DNA of 64,000 nt from Brevibacterium sp. RIT 803 (GCF_016892625.1 NZ_JAFEMW010000005.1:186001-250000); one strand, 5' to 3'; counted from the stretch's first letter, positions 26,697 through 36,632 are shown. Translations and numbers: made by a program. The notes: a model not told the origin generated them from the sequence alone.

Positions 26697-28223
26697 TTAG
26701 GACTGCTCCCCGGGCTCGCTGGGCCCAGCTTCTCCGGGATCAACTTCCGCGGGCCCGTGCTCGGCCCACCACTGACGCAGAACCTCTTCGGCGCGATCAG
26801 GTCCCAGCGGACCGTGCTCCATCCGCTCCTCGAGAAGGTGCTTGTAGGCCTTGCCCACCAGCGGCGAGGGTTTGATGTCGAGGATGGCCATGATCTGCCG
26901 ACCGTCGAGGTCAGGGCGGATCGCGGCGAGCTCCTCCTGTTCGCTGAGCTTCTCGATCCGGTGCTCCAGGTCGTCGTAGGCGAATGCGAGCCGATCAGCT
27001 TTCTTCTTGTTCCGTGTGGTCACGTCTGCGCGGGTGAGGATGTGCAGTCGCGAGAGCAGCGGGCCGGCGTCAGTGACGTAGCGCCGCACCGCAGAATCGG
27101 TCCATCCGGCGTCACCGTAGCCGTAGAAGCGCAGATGCAGTTCGACCAGACGGCCAACGGCCTTCGTGGTGTCCTTGTCGAAGCGCAGCGCCTTCATCCG
27201 CTTCGCGGTCAGCTTCGCACCGACGGCATCATGGTGATAGAAGGTGACTGCCCCACCGGGTAGGAATCTGCGTGTCGCAGGTTTGCCCACATCGTGCATG
27301 AGCGCAGCGAAGCGAACGGTGAAATCGGGCACGACGAGATGGTTGGGGTCATCAGCGCTCAACCCGGCTTCGCGCTGTTTGGCCGCATACTGCTCTTCGA
27401 GCTCCACAGCCTGGCGCAGCACGGTCAGCGAGTGCTGATAGACGTCCTTGTGGCGGTGGTGTTCATCGGTCTCCAGCCGCAGACCTGCGACTTCGGGCAG
27501 GACGTGATCGGCGACATCGGTGCGCACCAGCACATCGATGCCCGCGGCCGGGTCGATGCCGGTCATCAGTTTGAACAGCTCCACCTGGATGCGTTCGGCG
27601 GAGATGATCGCAATCCGATCGGCCATGTCACGCATCGCCGCTTCCACCTCGGCGACGGGAGCGAGACCCAGCTGAGCGGTGAAACGCGCGGCGCGCATCA
27701 TGCGCAGCGGATCATCAGAGAACGAATCCGCGGCCGTGCCCGGGGTGCGGATGACACCCTCGACGAGGTCGGTGAAGCCATCGAACGGGTCGACGAAGCT
27801 CATTGCGGGCAGGCGAATCGCCATCGCACCGATGGTGAAATCGCGTCGGATCAGGTCAGCGTCGAGATCTGTGCCGAATTTCACGGTAGGTTTGCGCGAA
27901 TCCGGGTCGTAGGCTTCGGCACGGTAGGTCGTGATCTCGATCTGCACACCGGACTTGATCGCGCCGATGGTGCCGAATTCCCGCCCGATGTCCCAATGTG
28001 TGTCGACCCAGTCGGAGATGAGGGAGAGGATGTCGTCGGGGCGCGCATCCGTGGTGAAGTCGAGATCGGGCATCGGACGGCCCAGAAGTGCATCGCGAAC
28101 GGATCCGCCGACGAGCGCGAGTTCGAATCCGGCCGCGGCGAAGCGCTTGCCCAGGGGCCCGAGAATGTTCTCGAGCTCATCGAGCTTGTCGTACAGACGG
28201 GCGTGCGCAGTCTTCGGGTCCAC
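26697..28223 (-). CDS. cca: CCA-adding tRNA nucleotidyltransferase
   Basis: A 508-residue class II CCA-adding enzyme fused to an HD domain. GGSVRDALLGRPMPDLDFTTDARP holds the GxVRD motif and the two catalytic Asp (DxD in DLDFTTD), followed by RRDFTIGAMA and DDPLRMMRAARFTAQLG. The HD region has VYQHSLTVLR and ALMHDVGKPATR. It builds or repairs the 3' CCA of tRNAs, which matters here because the tRNA-Ile gene and one tRNA-Ala gene in this window lack an encoded CCA. The GTG at 28223 has GAAGGAG upstream. It is divergent from the NUDIX gene, as in other actinomycetes. Confidence 0.95.
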   Translation of the reverse strand: MDPKTAHARLYDKLDELENILGPLGKRFAAAGFELALVGGSVRDALLGRPMPDLDFTTDARPDDILSLISDWVDTHWDIGREFGTIGAIKSGVQIEITTYRAEAYDPDSRKPTVKFGTDLDADLIRRDFTIGAMAIRLPAMSFVDPFDGFTDLVEGVIRTPGTAADSFSDDPLRMMRAARFTAQLGLAPVAEVEAAMRDMADRIAIISAERIQVELFKLMTGIDPAAGIDVLVRTDVADHVLPEVAGLRLETDEHHRHKDVYQHSLTVLRQAVELEEQYAAKQREAGLSADDPNHLVVPDFTVRFAALMHDVGKPATRRFLPGGAVTFYHHDAVGAKLTAKRMKALRFDKDTTKAVGRLVELHLRFYGYGDAGWTDSAVRRYVTDAGPLLSRLHILTRADVTTRNKKKADRLAFAYDDLEHRIEKLSEQEELAAIRPDLDGRQIMAILDIKPSPLVGKAYKHLLEERMEHGPLGPDRAEEVLRQWWAEHGPAEVDPGEAGPSEPGEQS

Positions 28224-28342
28224 CGAGCTCCTTCGTGTTCTACCGTGCCGTTCCGATCGGAGACGACTCATCTACAGCCGAGTCCAGCCTACCGGGAGCG
28301 CGCCCAACGACACTTCCAAGAATCGCCTACTAAGGTAGGAGA

Positions 28343-28831
28343 ATGACCACACCGATGCCCAAGCCGGGACCCAGAGCGTCTCGTCGCACCACGGTAGAGG
28401 AGATATCCGCCGGGGGCATCATCGTCGACTTCACACGCCCGGAACTGACCGTGGCCGTGATCGCCCGGATCAACCGGGCAGGACGGATCGAATGGTGCCT
28501 TCCCAAGGGTCACCTCGAAGGAATTGAGACCCCCGCCGAGGCGGCTCGCCGTGAGGTGGAAGAGGAGACAGGTATCCTCGGGCAGATAGTCTGCCCCCTC
28601 GGCACCGTCGACTACTGGTTCACGGTGACCGGAATCCGCATCCATAAACTCGTCCACCACTTCCTGTTGCGTGCACGGTCTGGGACGTTGACCGTGGATA
28701 ATGATCCTGACCAGGAAGCGATCGACGCTGCGTGGATTCCGTTCAACGATCTGCGCTCCCGGCTCTCATTCGCCAATGAGCGTCGCATCGTTGCCGCCGC
28801 CCGTCCGATGGTCGCCCGATTGGAGCAGTGA
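28343..28831 (+). CDS. NUDIX hydrolase
   Basis: A 162-residue NUDIX protein with an intact box, GHLEGIETPAEAARREVEEETGI (Gx5Ex7REUxEExGU). It cleaves nucleoside diphosphates linked to another group; this actinobacterial lineage (Rv3908-like) is MutT-related, but the substrate is not defined. The ATG has GTAGGAG upstream. Its TGA overlaps the GTG of the next gene (GTGA), and it heads the envelope operon NUDIX-DUF6049-murJ-pseudokinase. The divergent neighbour is cca, an arrangement shared with mycobacteria. Confidence 0.93.
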   Translation: MTTPMPKPGPRASRRTTVEEISAGGIIVDFTRPELTVAVIARINRAGRIEWCLPKGHLEGIETPAEAARREVEEETGILGQIVCPLGTVDYWFTVTGIRIHKLVHHFLLRARSGTLTVDNDPDQEAIDAAWIPFNDLRSRLSFANERRIVAAARPMVARLEQ

Positions 28832-31179
28832 AACCCATCAGCCATATGCGTTTCCTCCTCGCCCTGCTGAGCACAGTCCTTCTGCTCGCAGGGTCAGTTT
28901 TCGTCGTCCCGCTCATGGAATCGAAGCCGGCAGTCGCCGCCGGTTCGTCTGCCGCCGATGGCTCCTCAGCGAGCGGCGGCTCCTCAGCGGACGGCGGCAA
29001 GTCCGGTGACTCCGAAGTCGCCATCACCCTCGACGAGGTGACGCCCTGGGTCGATGCAAAGGGCACACTCAAGGTGCGCGGCACGATCGCGAACCCCACG
29101 GATGATGCGATCTCCGATCCTGACCTGCATCTGGCGATGTCGATGCAGAAGCTCGATTCCGGACGCAAGATCGAGAGCTGGAAGACCGACCAGTCCCAGA
29201 ACCGCAGCATCGCCGACCTCGAGAACAACGGTCCCGACGCCCGTAAGAAGGCCAAGGAGGGCTCAAACGGAGACTCCGACCCGATGACTGCGGTGGACAC
29301 CACGTTCGAGGATGAGATCGCGGCCGGGTCCTCCGCAGAATTCACGATCTCCGTCCCCGCAGATGATCTCGGACTGCAGAAGTCCTCTCCGGTCGCGAAC
29401 TGGGGCCCGCGTGGACTGAGCGTGCAGCTCGGCGATGCCACCGGGCGACTCGCCTCCGAAGTCGGCTTCTCCACCTGGTACCCGAGCCCGAAGTTCGACA
29501 AGACCAAGATCAGTATGCTTGCCCCGGTGACGATTCCGGCTCACACCTCTGACGGCATCATCGCCCCCGACGTCCTCGACAAGGCGATCGGCAAGAACGG
29601 CTCTCTGACGTCGATCATGAACGTTCTCGACACGCCCGGAGTGGGAATCGCCCTCGACCCCCGGATCATCGCCTCCTTCGAATCGGCTGTAGCCGAACCA
29701 CCGCCAGACGATGACGGGTCAGATCCCCAGGAGTCGGAAGAGCCCTCCCCGCAGGGCACGGAAACGGCAACTACGGGTCCCGATGCCCAGGGCCCCGATC
29801 CCGGCGCGAATTCCAATGACGAGGGCGGCGACGACGAGTCGGAAGCCCAGGAAGAGCAGCGCAAGCGCCTCGACACCTGGTATCAGGACTTCCTTGCCGA
29901 AGCGGACTCGCACACCGTCATCGCTCTGCCCTATGGCGACCCCGACCAGGCGTCGCTGGTGGACAGTGACCTGGAGAGTCTTGGCACGTTCGCGCAGAAA
30001 CAGAAGCAGATCGTCAAGGATGTCCTGCCGAAGGCCAAGACCGACATCGCCTGGCCAGTCGCCGGCTCCGCACAGCGCGAGCATCTCGCTGACTTCGCCA
30101 AGGCCGGTGATCAGACCGTGATCCTCAGCAACAACCAGCAGCCATCTCTGGCAGGGGTCCACGACGACGCCCACTCGAAGACTCGCATCACCGCCGATGC
30201 ACAGTCATCGATCGACACTCTGATCACCGATACGGCTCTGTCGCAGCAGAGCGCCAAGATCATCGGTTCCGATCATCCCGCTTCGGGCATCTCAGAACTG
30301 GTCGCGACAACCGCCGCGATCCAAGCGGAGTCCCCCTACCGGACACGACATCTGCTCTTGCCCATGCCGCGCACGGCAGCCTCGGCGAACTGGGAGGGTA
30401 CGGTCAAGTCCGTCGCGGACGCTCCCTGGGTCGATCCGTCCGGCATCGATGATCTCCTCGACACCGACCCCGTGCCGCGCGGGCTGCTGCAGTCAGGAGC
30501 GGGTCCGAAGGCGATCGGAACCAAGGCAGTGCACAGCCTCGCAGAGACCCGGACGACGCAGAGGAAGTTCAACAGTGTGTTCTCTGACCCGGCGAGTGCG
30601 AATACACGGCTGGACCGTGAGCTGCTCAGCTGCACCTCGGTCGCGTGGACCCTGGAGGGCAGTGCGAAGAGCTGTGCCGACGATGCCCAGGCTTCGAGTG
30701 AGAAGGTGAGGAACAGCCTCTACCTCGAGAAGGGCTCCTCAGTGCTGCTAGTCACCGGTGAGGAGACAACCATCCCGGTGACGATCGTCAACGATTCACC
30801 CGCCGAGGCGAGCATGAGCATCCGGATGAAGCCGAAGACCCCCCAGCTGCGGGCCGAGCCCACCGAGACAGTCGTCGTGCCCTCCCAGGAGACCATGCGC
30901 GTCGACGTTCCCGTCGAAGGCCTGGCCAACGCAGACGTCCCGACGACGATCGAGATGGTCGCCACCGACGACGTCGTCCTGCCGAAGAACGAGACGCTGC
31001 TCGTCAGGGTGCGCGCCGACTGGGAGAACATCGGTACGGCCGTAGTCGGATTCGCACTGGCCGCCGTGTTCGTGATCGGCTTGATCAAGACGATCTCCCG
31101 CGGACGCAGGAAGATCCCCGAACAGCAGCTGGCCGATGCGATGGCCCGCGCGCAGAACGACGAATCGGAAACGAGGTAA
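28828..31179 (+). CDS. DUF6049-family secreted/membrane protein
   Basis: A 783-residue protein in the position of mycobacterial Rv3909. A signal or anchor segment (FLLALLSTVLLLAGSVFVVPL) is followed by a Ser/Gly-rich stretch, a large extracytoplasmic region with a low-complexity acidic insert near residues 290-345, and a C-terminal membrane helix (TAVVGFALAAVFVIGLI) with a basic cytoplasmic tail. The region before that helix has a beta-sandwich look (TTIPVTIVNDSPAEASMSIRMKPK). Function unknown; its constant linkage to murJ suggests a part in the cell-wall flippase machinery. The GTG overlaps the NUDIX stop by four bases, so translation is coupled. Confidence 0.85.
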   Translation: MKPISHMRFLLALLSTVLLLAGSVFVVPLMESKPAVAAGSSAADGSSASGGSSADGGKSGDSEVAITLDEVTPWVDAKGTLKVRGTIANPTDDAISDPDLHLAMSMQKLDSGRKIESWKTDQSQNRSIADLENNGPDARKKAKEGSNGDSDPMTAVDTTFEDEIAAGSSAEFTISVPADDLGLQKSSPVANWGPRGLSVQLGDATGRLASEVGFSTWYPSPKFDKTKISMLAPVTIPAHTSDGIIAPDVLDKAIGKNGSLTSIMNVLDTPGVGIALDPRIIASFESAVAEPPPDDDGSDPQESEEPSPQGTETATTGPDAQGPDPGANSNDEGGDDESEAQEEQRKRLDTWYQDFLAEADSHTVIALPYGDPDQASLVDSDLESLGTFAQKQKQIVKDVLPKAKTDIAWPVAGSAQREHLADFAKAGDQTVILSNNQQPSLAGVHDDAHSKTRITADAQSSIDTLITDTALSQQSAKIIGSDHPASGISELVATTAAIQAESPYRTRHLLLPMPRTAASANWEGTVKSVADAPWVDPSGIDDLLDTDPVPRGLLQSGAGPKAIGTKAVHSLAETRTTQRKFNSVFSDPASANTRLDRELLSCTSVAWTLEGSAKSCADDAQASSEKVRNSLYLEKGSSVLLVTGEETTIPVTIVNDSPAEASMSIRMKPKTPQLRAEPTETVVVPSQETMRVDVPVEGLANADVPTTIEMVATDDVVLPKNETLLVRVRADWENIGTAVVGFALAAVFVIGLIKTISRGRRKIPEQQLADAMARAQNDESETR

Positions 31180-31182
31180 AGC

Positions 31183-32796
31183 GTGTCCAGTTTCTCAGCG
31201 CTGGCCAAGTCCTCGGCCATTATGACCGCAGGCACACTGACTTCGCGTGTGCTGGGCCTGGTCAAGGCCTCACTGCTCGCGACGGCGATTGGAATCACCG
31301 CAGTCCAGGCGGACGCCTTCGATGTCGCCAACAAGGTGCCCAACACCTTGTACATGCTGCTGGCCGGAGGTGTGGTCAACGCCGTCCTCGTCCCGCAGCT
31401 GGTCCGGGCGTCGAAGCGCAAGGACGGAGGCGAGGACTATACGAACCGTCTGCTGACTCTGGCGTTCATGATCCTTGCGGTGGTCAGCATCGTCGCCACA
31501 ATCGCTGCTCCGGTCCTCGTGTGGCTCTATTCCTCCGGGTGGGGGCCGGATCAGATGGCCCTGGCAACGGCCTTCGCATTCTGGTGCCTGCCGCAGCTGT
31601 TCTTCTACGGTCTCTACACGCTCTTGGGCCAGGTGCTCAACGCGAAGTCCTCATTCGGTCCATATATGTGGGCACCGGTGCTCAACAATGTCGTCGCCAT
31701 CGTTGGACTTCTCGTCTTCATCCTTGTCTTCGGCACGAACAATGCTTCCCCTCATCATTTGAGCACCTGGACTCCGGACAAGATCGCCCTCATCGGAGGA
31801 TCAGCCACACTGGGTGTCGCCGCTCAGGCTCTCATCCTGATCTGGCCGCTCAAACGCATCGGCTTCAAGTACAGGCCGACGTTCGGGTTCCGTGGGGTCG
31901 GCCTCGGCACCGCTGGCAAGGTGGCGTTCTGGACCTTCTCCGCGATGCTCATCGGCCAGATCGGATTCCTGATCATTTCCCGCGTCGCCGCTGGTGCCTC
32001 GGTTCCGGGAGAGGGCAATGCCTCGAACGCCGCCTACACTAACGGCTACCTGGTGTTCATGCTCCCGCACTCGCTCATCGCAGTGTCGCTAGCCACGGCA
32101 CTCTTCACCTCGCTGAGCAGAGATGCCGCCAACAACGACACCAAAGCTGTTGTCGGTGACTTCTCCATGGGCATACGCATGGTCGGATTTGTGAATTCGT
32201 TCGCTGTCGCTGCACTCGTCGTCCTCGCGTCGCCTGTGGCGATGATCATCGCCGGCGATGGCCGCGAACAAGCGATGGCCGTGGGATTAGTGATCATCAC
32301 GATGGTCTTCGGCCTCATCCCCTTCAGCGCCAACTACCTGGCACAGAGGGTCTTCTACGCCTATGAGGACGCGAAGACACCGTTCCTCATCCAGCTCCCG
32401 CAGGTGATCTTCCAGTCCTTGGCGGTGCTATCTGCATCGATCTTCCCGAAATCGGTCACGGTCGCCATCATCGGACTGACGATGAGTCTGGGCTACCTGT
32501 TCGCGATGATCCTCTCGTTCGCGCTCCTGTCGAAGCGCCTCGGCGGGATTGATCTCCGCACGATCCTCGGCGCCCATGTGAAGTTCTTCGTAGCAGCGTT
32601 GCTTGCCGGATTGGCCGGTTATGGGCTGCTCTTCTTCTTCCCGGACTTCGCATTGTCCGGCAGGTGGCAGGCATTCGTCTGCGCCGCTGGCGTCGGCACT
32701 CTCATGCTCGTCATCTTCCTGGGAGCATCTTATTTGCTGAAAGTCAGAGAGTTGCATTCGATTATTGGCGTGGTTGCTGGAAAACTAAGAAGATAG
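31183..32796 (+). CDS. murJ: Lipid II flippase MurJ
   Basis: A 537-residue MOP-superfamily transporter (MviN/MurJ) that moves lipid-linked peptidoglycan precursor to the outer face of the membrane. About 14 helices are visible. Conserved stretches are MTAGTLTSRVLGLVKASLLA, FDVANKVPNTLYMLLAGGVVNAVLVPQLVRA and, later, FGLIPFSANYLAQRVFYAYEDAKTP. Charged residues in the central cavity helices match the family pattern. The GTG begins 3 bases after the DUF6049 stop. In mycobacteria the pseudokinase domain is fused to this protein; here it is a separate gene 19 bases downstream. Confidence 0.95.
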   Translation: MSSFSALAKSSAIMTAGTLTSRVLGLVKASLLATAIGITAVQADAFDVANKVPNTLYMLLAGGVVNAVLVPQLVRASKRKDGGEDYTNRLLTLAFMILAVVSIVATIAAPVLVWLYSSGWGPDQMALATAFAFWCLPQLFFYGLYTLLGQVLNAKSSFGPYMWAPVLNNVVAIVGLLVFILVFGTNNASPHHLSTWTPDKIALIGGSATLGVAAQALILIWPLKRIGFKYRPTFGFRGVGLGTAGKVAFWTFSAMLIGQIGFLIISRVAAGASVPGEGNASNAAYTNGYLVFMLPHSLIAVSLATALFTSLSRDAANNDTKAVVGDFSMGIRMVGFVNSFAVAALVVLASPVAMIIAGDGREQAMAVGLVIITMVFGLIPFSANYLAQRVFYAYEDAKTPFLIQLPQVIFQSLAVLSASIFPKSVTVAIIGLTMSLGYLFAMILSFALLSKRLGGIDLRTILGAHVKFFVAALLAGLAGYGLLFFFPDFALSGRWQAFVCAAGVGTLMLVIFLGASYLLKVRELHSIIGVVAGKLRR

Positions 32797-32815
32797 CCTG
32801 CGCATCGAAGCCCCT

Positions 32816-35287
32816 ATGGAGGTGGTCACCCTGATCGATATCGAACCCGGCATGGTAGTTGCCGGTCGTTACGTCGTATCAACGGTCGACCGTCGGTGGC
32901 TCGAGGACAATCCACAGGCGGGCGCCGTGTGCACGGCCCTTGACGCCATTCTCGACGAACCCGTCCTCATCCACGTCGCCGATGCCGACGGGTCCACGGA
33001 TGTTCTCGAAGCAGCGCGACGGGTCTCCATCCTCGGCGATCATCGCATTGCCCCGACGTTGGACGTCGGTCATGCGAACGGACTCGACTATGTCGTGTCC
33101 AAGCGCATTGCCGTCACCTCGCTCAGCGAGATCCTGCCCAAGTCACCGCTTCCCATCGATGCCGCCCGCGCTCTCATCGGCGAGATCGGAACAGTTCTCG
33201 TCACGGCTGCCCGACGCGGCCTGTTCCACATGTTCCTGCGTCCGAACACGGTGGGCATCACGACCAAGGGCACCGTCCTGGTCTCCGGCATCGGCATCGA
33301 TGCCGCTCTGGCGCTGGGCACCGGAGTCATCCGCCCCGAGGACTACACGCCGACGAAGGCATCTCGAGAGGATGCCCTGGGCCTCATCCGGCTTTTCTAC
33401 GCCGCCGTCACCGGCTACTGGCCCACCGATGAGCCGTTCAACGGCATCCCCGCAGCAGGACGCGAGAATTCCCGCATTGCGAGGGCCAAGAGCCTCAATC
33501 CCGAGATCTCCAACGAACTCGATGACTTCGTCAGCGGCATCCTCACCGGGACCGATCCAGGACCTGGCTCGGTAGCCGAAGTACTGGGCTACCTGGACGA
33601 GTGGGATGCCGAGCTTCTGCGCTACGTCAACCGTGCTCCGGTACCCGACAACGACAGTGTCTTCAACCATTCGCCTCGCAGCTTCGACGAGGCGACGAGC
33701 CTACCTGCACCACGATCAACGTCGATGGGTACGTCCACTGCGAACACAGCCAGCGACGATCAGGTCAAAGCGGCTCTGGTTCGCATCGGCATCACCCGTC
33801 CGGGAACTCGCGGACTGGCTGTGGGAGTCGTCGGCAAGACGACGGGGCAGTATGCCGACCGTATGCAGATGCGTGAGGCCTCGAGCTTCCCGATCGGCAA
33901 GGATCAGCTCGACAACGCCACCCAGGACTGGGAGGAGTGGGAACCTGAACAGACCTATTCGGAGTACTCCGCATATGCCGACCACGAATATGACGAGAAT
34001 CTGACGTCTCCGATCATGAATCGTGACGCCCAGGATTCGGACCCCGACACCCAGGCCATCGACGTGGTGTCTGAGGACGACCTTGACGAGATCGAGGACG
34101 ATAACGATACCCGCGTCATCATGGATGACGAGGACGACGGGTCGTGGTTCCTCGGCGGAATGTTCGAGACTCATGAGCAGCAGCGCGAGCATCAGCTGCG
34201 CGAGTACGAACGCGAACGACGCATCGCCAAGGCCAAGGAAGACGAAGCACGCCGGCGCATCGCCGCGCTCGAGGCCGCCTCGACATCCAAACGACAAGAG
34301 GCGAACCCCGTAACGCCACCCAAACAGGTGCGTAGGCTTTCGCCCACTGCTGTCGATGAGTCACCAACCGATTCGTCTCGTCCGACCGCGCCCGTTGCCG
34401 CAGTCTCGCCCAAGCAGAGGTCGGACGACAGCTCTGGAGCTGCATCGGCCGGAACTGCTGGCGTCGCAGGGACTGCCGCTGTCGGGGCAGCTGGAGCTTC
34501 CAAGTCCTCTGACTCCGGGAACAAGAAGAAGACTTCAAGCACAACACAGTCAGCTTCCGCCGGAGCAGCGACAGGTGGTGCGGGTGCCGGTGCATCCGGC
34601 GCTGCGGCTACTGGCGGTTCAGGTGCCGGTGCGGCAGCAGGCGCTGGATCTGCCAACAACGATGGCGACCCGAATGGTGATCCGGCGAGTTCGCGAAAAC
34701 CGTTCGCCTGGTTGGTCCTTGCGCTGATAGTCATCGCGGCCATCGTGATCTCGATTGCGGTCTTCAACTTCACTTCCGGCGACGACGAGCCTGAAACGGT
34801 AGCCGAAACCTCGGCCCCAGCCAAGACTGAAGACGGCAAAGACAAGAAGACAGAAGAGCCCAAGGCAGATCCGCCGAAGATCGATACGGTCAAGGCGTTG
34901 GACCCCGAGGGCGACGATGAGGAGAACGACGACAAGGCCCAAGACGTCGTCCCCAATACGGACGGGTCGTGGCGGACCGACCGCTACAATTCGGCATCGT
35001 TCGGCAACCTGAAGTCCGGCGTTGGACTGCACTTCGAACTCGAAGACAAGACTACGGTGAAGGAAGTCAAGGTCAAGTCCTCGAACTCGGGCGGGTCCTT
35101 CGAGATTCGCAATGGTTCCGATCCTGAAGATGCGAAGAAGGTCGGCGAGGGCAAGTTCGACTCCGACGGCGTCACCATCAAACTCGATGATGACGTTGAG
35201 ACGGACAACCTGATTCTCTGGGTCACCGAGCTTCCTCAAGACGATGGCGGCTTCCGTGCCATCATCAACACAGTCGACTTCAAGTAA
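32816..35287 (+). CDS. Membrane pseudokinase protein, partner of MurJ
   Basis: An 823-residue protein equivalent to the C-terminal half of mycobacterial MviN. Residues about 8-260 form a protein-kinase-like domain lacking catalytic motifs: the HRD region reads LRPNTVGI and DFG is replaced by SGIG. A long acidic and Ala/Gly-rich linker follows (about 270-620), then a membrane helix (FAWLVLALIVIAAIVISIAVF, about 632-652) and an extracytoplasmic beta-rich domain of ~130 residues. When phosphorylated, the mycobacterial version binds FhaA to restrain MurJ. The start is uncertain: the ATG at 32816 has no ribosome site, whereas GGAGGTG at 32818 would suit the CTG at 32831. Confidence 0.85.
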   Translation: MEVVTLIDIEPGMVVAGRYVVSTVDRRWLEDNPQAGAVCTALDAILDEPVLIHVADADGSTDVLEAARRVSILGDHRIAPTLDVGHANGLDYVVSKRIAVTSLSEILPKSPLPIDAARALIGEIGTVLVTAARRGLFHMFLRPNTVGITTKGTVLVSGIGIDAALALGTGVIRPEDYTPTKASREDALGLIRLFYAAVTGYWPTDEPFNGIPAAGRENSRIARAKSLNPEISNELDDFVSGILTGTDPGPGSVAEVLGYLDEWDAELLRYVNRAPVPDNDSVFNHSPRSFDEATSLPAPRSTSMGTSTANTASDDQVKAALVRIGITRPGTRGLAVGVVGKTTGQYADRMQMREASSFPIGKDQLDNATQDWEEWEPEQTYSEYSAYADHEYDENLTSPIMNRDAQDSDPDTQAIDVVSEDDLDEIEDDNDTRVIMDDEDDGSWFLGGMFETHEQQREHQLREYERERRIAKAKEDEARRRIAALEAASTSKRQEANPVTPPKQVRRLSPTAVDESPTDSSRPTAPVAAVSPKQRSDDSSGAASAGTAGVAGTAAVGAAGASKSSDSGNKKKTSSTTQSASAGAATGGAGAGASGAAATGGSGAGAAAGAGSANNDGDPNGDPASSRKPFAWLVLALIVIAAIVISIAVFNFTSGDDEPETVAETSAPAKTEDGKDKKTEEPKADPPKIDTVKALDPEGDDEENDDKAQDVVPNTDGSWRTDRYNSASFGNLKSGVGLHFELEDKTTVKEVKVKSSNSGGSFEIRNGSDPEDAKKVGEGKFDSDGVTIKLDDDVETDNLILWVTELPQDDGGFRAIINTVDFK

Positions 35288-35392
35288 GAGGCCGGTCCAG
35301 GCCTATGGTCCTCGCTGACCCTGGAAGACATCAGCCTGAGAGATCGACACCGGGTCTGGGAGTAGCGGGGCACATCGTTTCAGGCCAGATGC

Positions 35393-35418
35393 GGAATAGT
35401 CGCAACCGCCGTACCGTT
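35393..35418 (+). promoter_or_regulatory. SigR/SigH-type promoter of trxB
   Basis: GGAAT (35393-35397), 18 bases, GTT (35416-35418). This matches the GGGAAT-N18-GTT consensus of the thiol-stress ECF sigma factor (SigR in Streptomyces, SigH in mycobacteria), which drives trxB there. The leader would be about 70 bases. Confidence 0.7.
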
Positions 35419-35495
35419 ACACGTACGATAGTCAATCCGTGCCGCCATCGAGCGGGACTCTGAGTACACAGCGAGCAGAAACAGGGAATTTTCAC

Positions 35496-36491
35496 ATGAC
35501 TGATACACAATTGGTGATCATCGGGTCGGGTCCGGCCGGATACACCGCGGCCGTCTACGCGGCTCGTGCGAATCTGTCGCCCGTGGTCATTGCAGGTTCT
35601 GTGACAGCAGGCGGTGAGCTCATGAACACCACCGACGTTGAGAATTACCCCGGTTTCCCCGCCGGAGTGCAAGGTCCAGAACTCATGGAGAGCATGCGCG
35701 AGCAGGCTGAGAAGTTCGGCGCCGAGGTGATCTACGACGACGTCGCAACCCTCAAGCTGGAGCCCGGTGCCCATCAGATCGAGACTGCGCTGGGAGCCAG
35801 GTACACGGCTCAGGCAGTCATCCTCGCCACCGGCTCGGCATACCGCGAGCTCAACCTTCCCAATGAGAAGAAACTCTCTGGCCATGGAGTCAGCTGGTGT
35901 GCCACCTGCGACGGGTTCTTCTTCCGAAACCAGCACATCGCTGTTGTCGGCGGGGGCGACTCGGCCCTCGAAGAGGCAACATTCCTCACTCGATTCGCCT
36001 CCAAAGTAACCCTCATTCACCGTCGTCAAGAGCTTCGGGCTTCGCAGGCGATGCAGGATCGGGCAGCCGCCGATGAGAAGCTCGAATACCTTCTCGACAG
36101 CGAAGTCACCGAGATCCACGGCGAAGACTCACTCACTGGTCTCACAGTCCGCAACACTGTCTCAGGCGAAACGGCTGAGCTGCCGGTCACCGGTTTGTTC
36201 GTGGCAATCGGCTCGGATCCCCGCACCAGTCTCTTCGCCGATCAGCTCTCGCTGCGTTCCGATGGCTATCTCAACGTCGAAGGGCGAACCTCCAAGACCG
36301 CTGTCGAAGGCGTCTTCGCTGCGGGCGACGTCATCGACTCCGTCTACAGGCAGGCCATTACGGCTGCGGGATCAGGCTGCTCGGCAGCCCTCGATGCCGA
36401 GCACTACCTGGCCGATCTCGATGCAGTGACAAAACAGGCCGAGGCCGTAGCAGCCGAGGCTTCACAGGCCCCAGCACCAATTGCGTCCTGA
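35496..36491 (+). CDS. trxB: Thioredoxin reductase
   Basis: A 331-residue low-molecular-weight thioredoxin reductase: FAD and NADPH flavoenzyme that reduces thioredoxin. FAD motif IGSGPAGYTAAVYAAR (residues 8-23), redox-active CATC within WCATCDGFFF, NADPH motif VGGGDSALEEATFL with HRRQELRAS, and the second FAD motif GVFAAGDVID. The C-terminus has a short Ala-rich extension. ATG with AGGGAA upstream. trxA follows 141 bases later with its own SigR-type promoter, so the pair is one regulon rather than one strict operon. Confidence 0.97.
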   Translation: MTDTQLVIIGSGPAGYTAAVYAARANLSPVVIAGSVTAGGELMNTTDVENYPGFPAGVQGPELMESMREQAEKFGAEVIYDDVATLKLEPGAHQIETALGARYTAQAVILATGSAYRELNLPNEKKLSGHGVSWCATCDGFFFRNQHIAVVGGGDSALEEATFLTRFASKVTLIHRRQELRASQAMQDRAAADEKLEYLLDSEVTEIHGEDSLTGLTVRNTVSGETAELPVTGLFVAIGSDPRTSLFADQLSLRSDGYLNVEGRTSKTAVEGVFAAGDVIDSVYRQAITAAGSGCSAALDAEHYLADLDAVTKQAEAVAAEASQAPAPIAS

Positions 36492-36570
36492 CAGACACCA
36501 GTCGACTGACACCGACTGCCGCTGAACACACGCTTCACCTGACCCACCGAAGGTCTACGCGCGACGGGCG

Positions 36571-36597
36571 GGGAATGAAATCTGCGCAACGGCTGTT
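36571..36597 (+). promoter_or_regulatory. SigR/SigH-type promoter of trxA
   Basis: GGGAAT (36571-36576), 18 bases, GTT (36595-36597): a perfect match to the SigR/SigH consensus, about 36 bases before the trxA start. It is independent of the trxB promoter, so trxA has a private stress promoter. Confidence 0.72.
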
Positions 36598-36632
36598 TCC
36601 GCTAGAGAACATTGTTAAGAGAAAGGTTGCTC

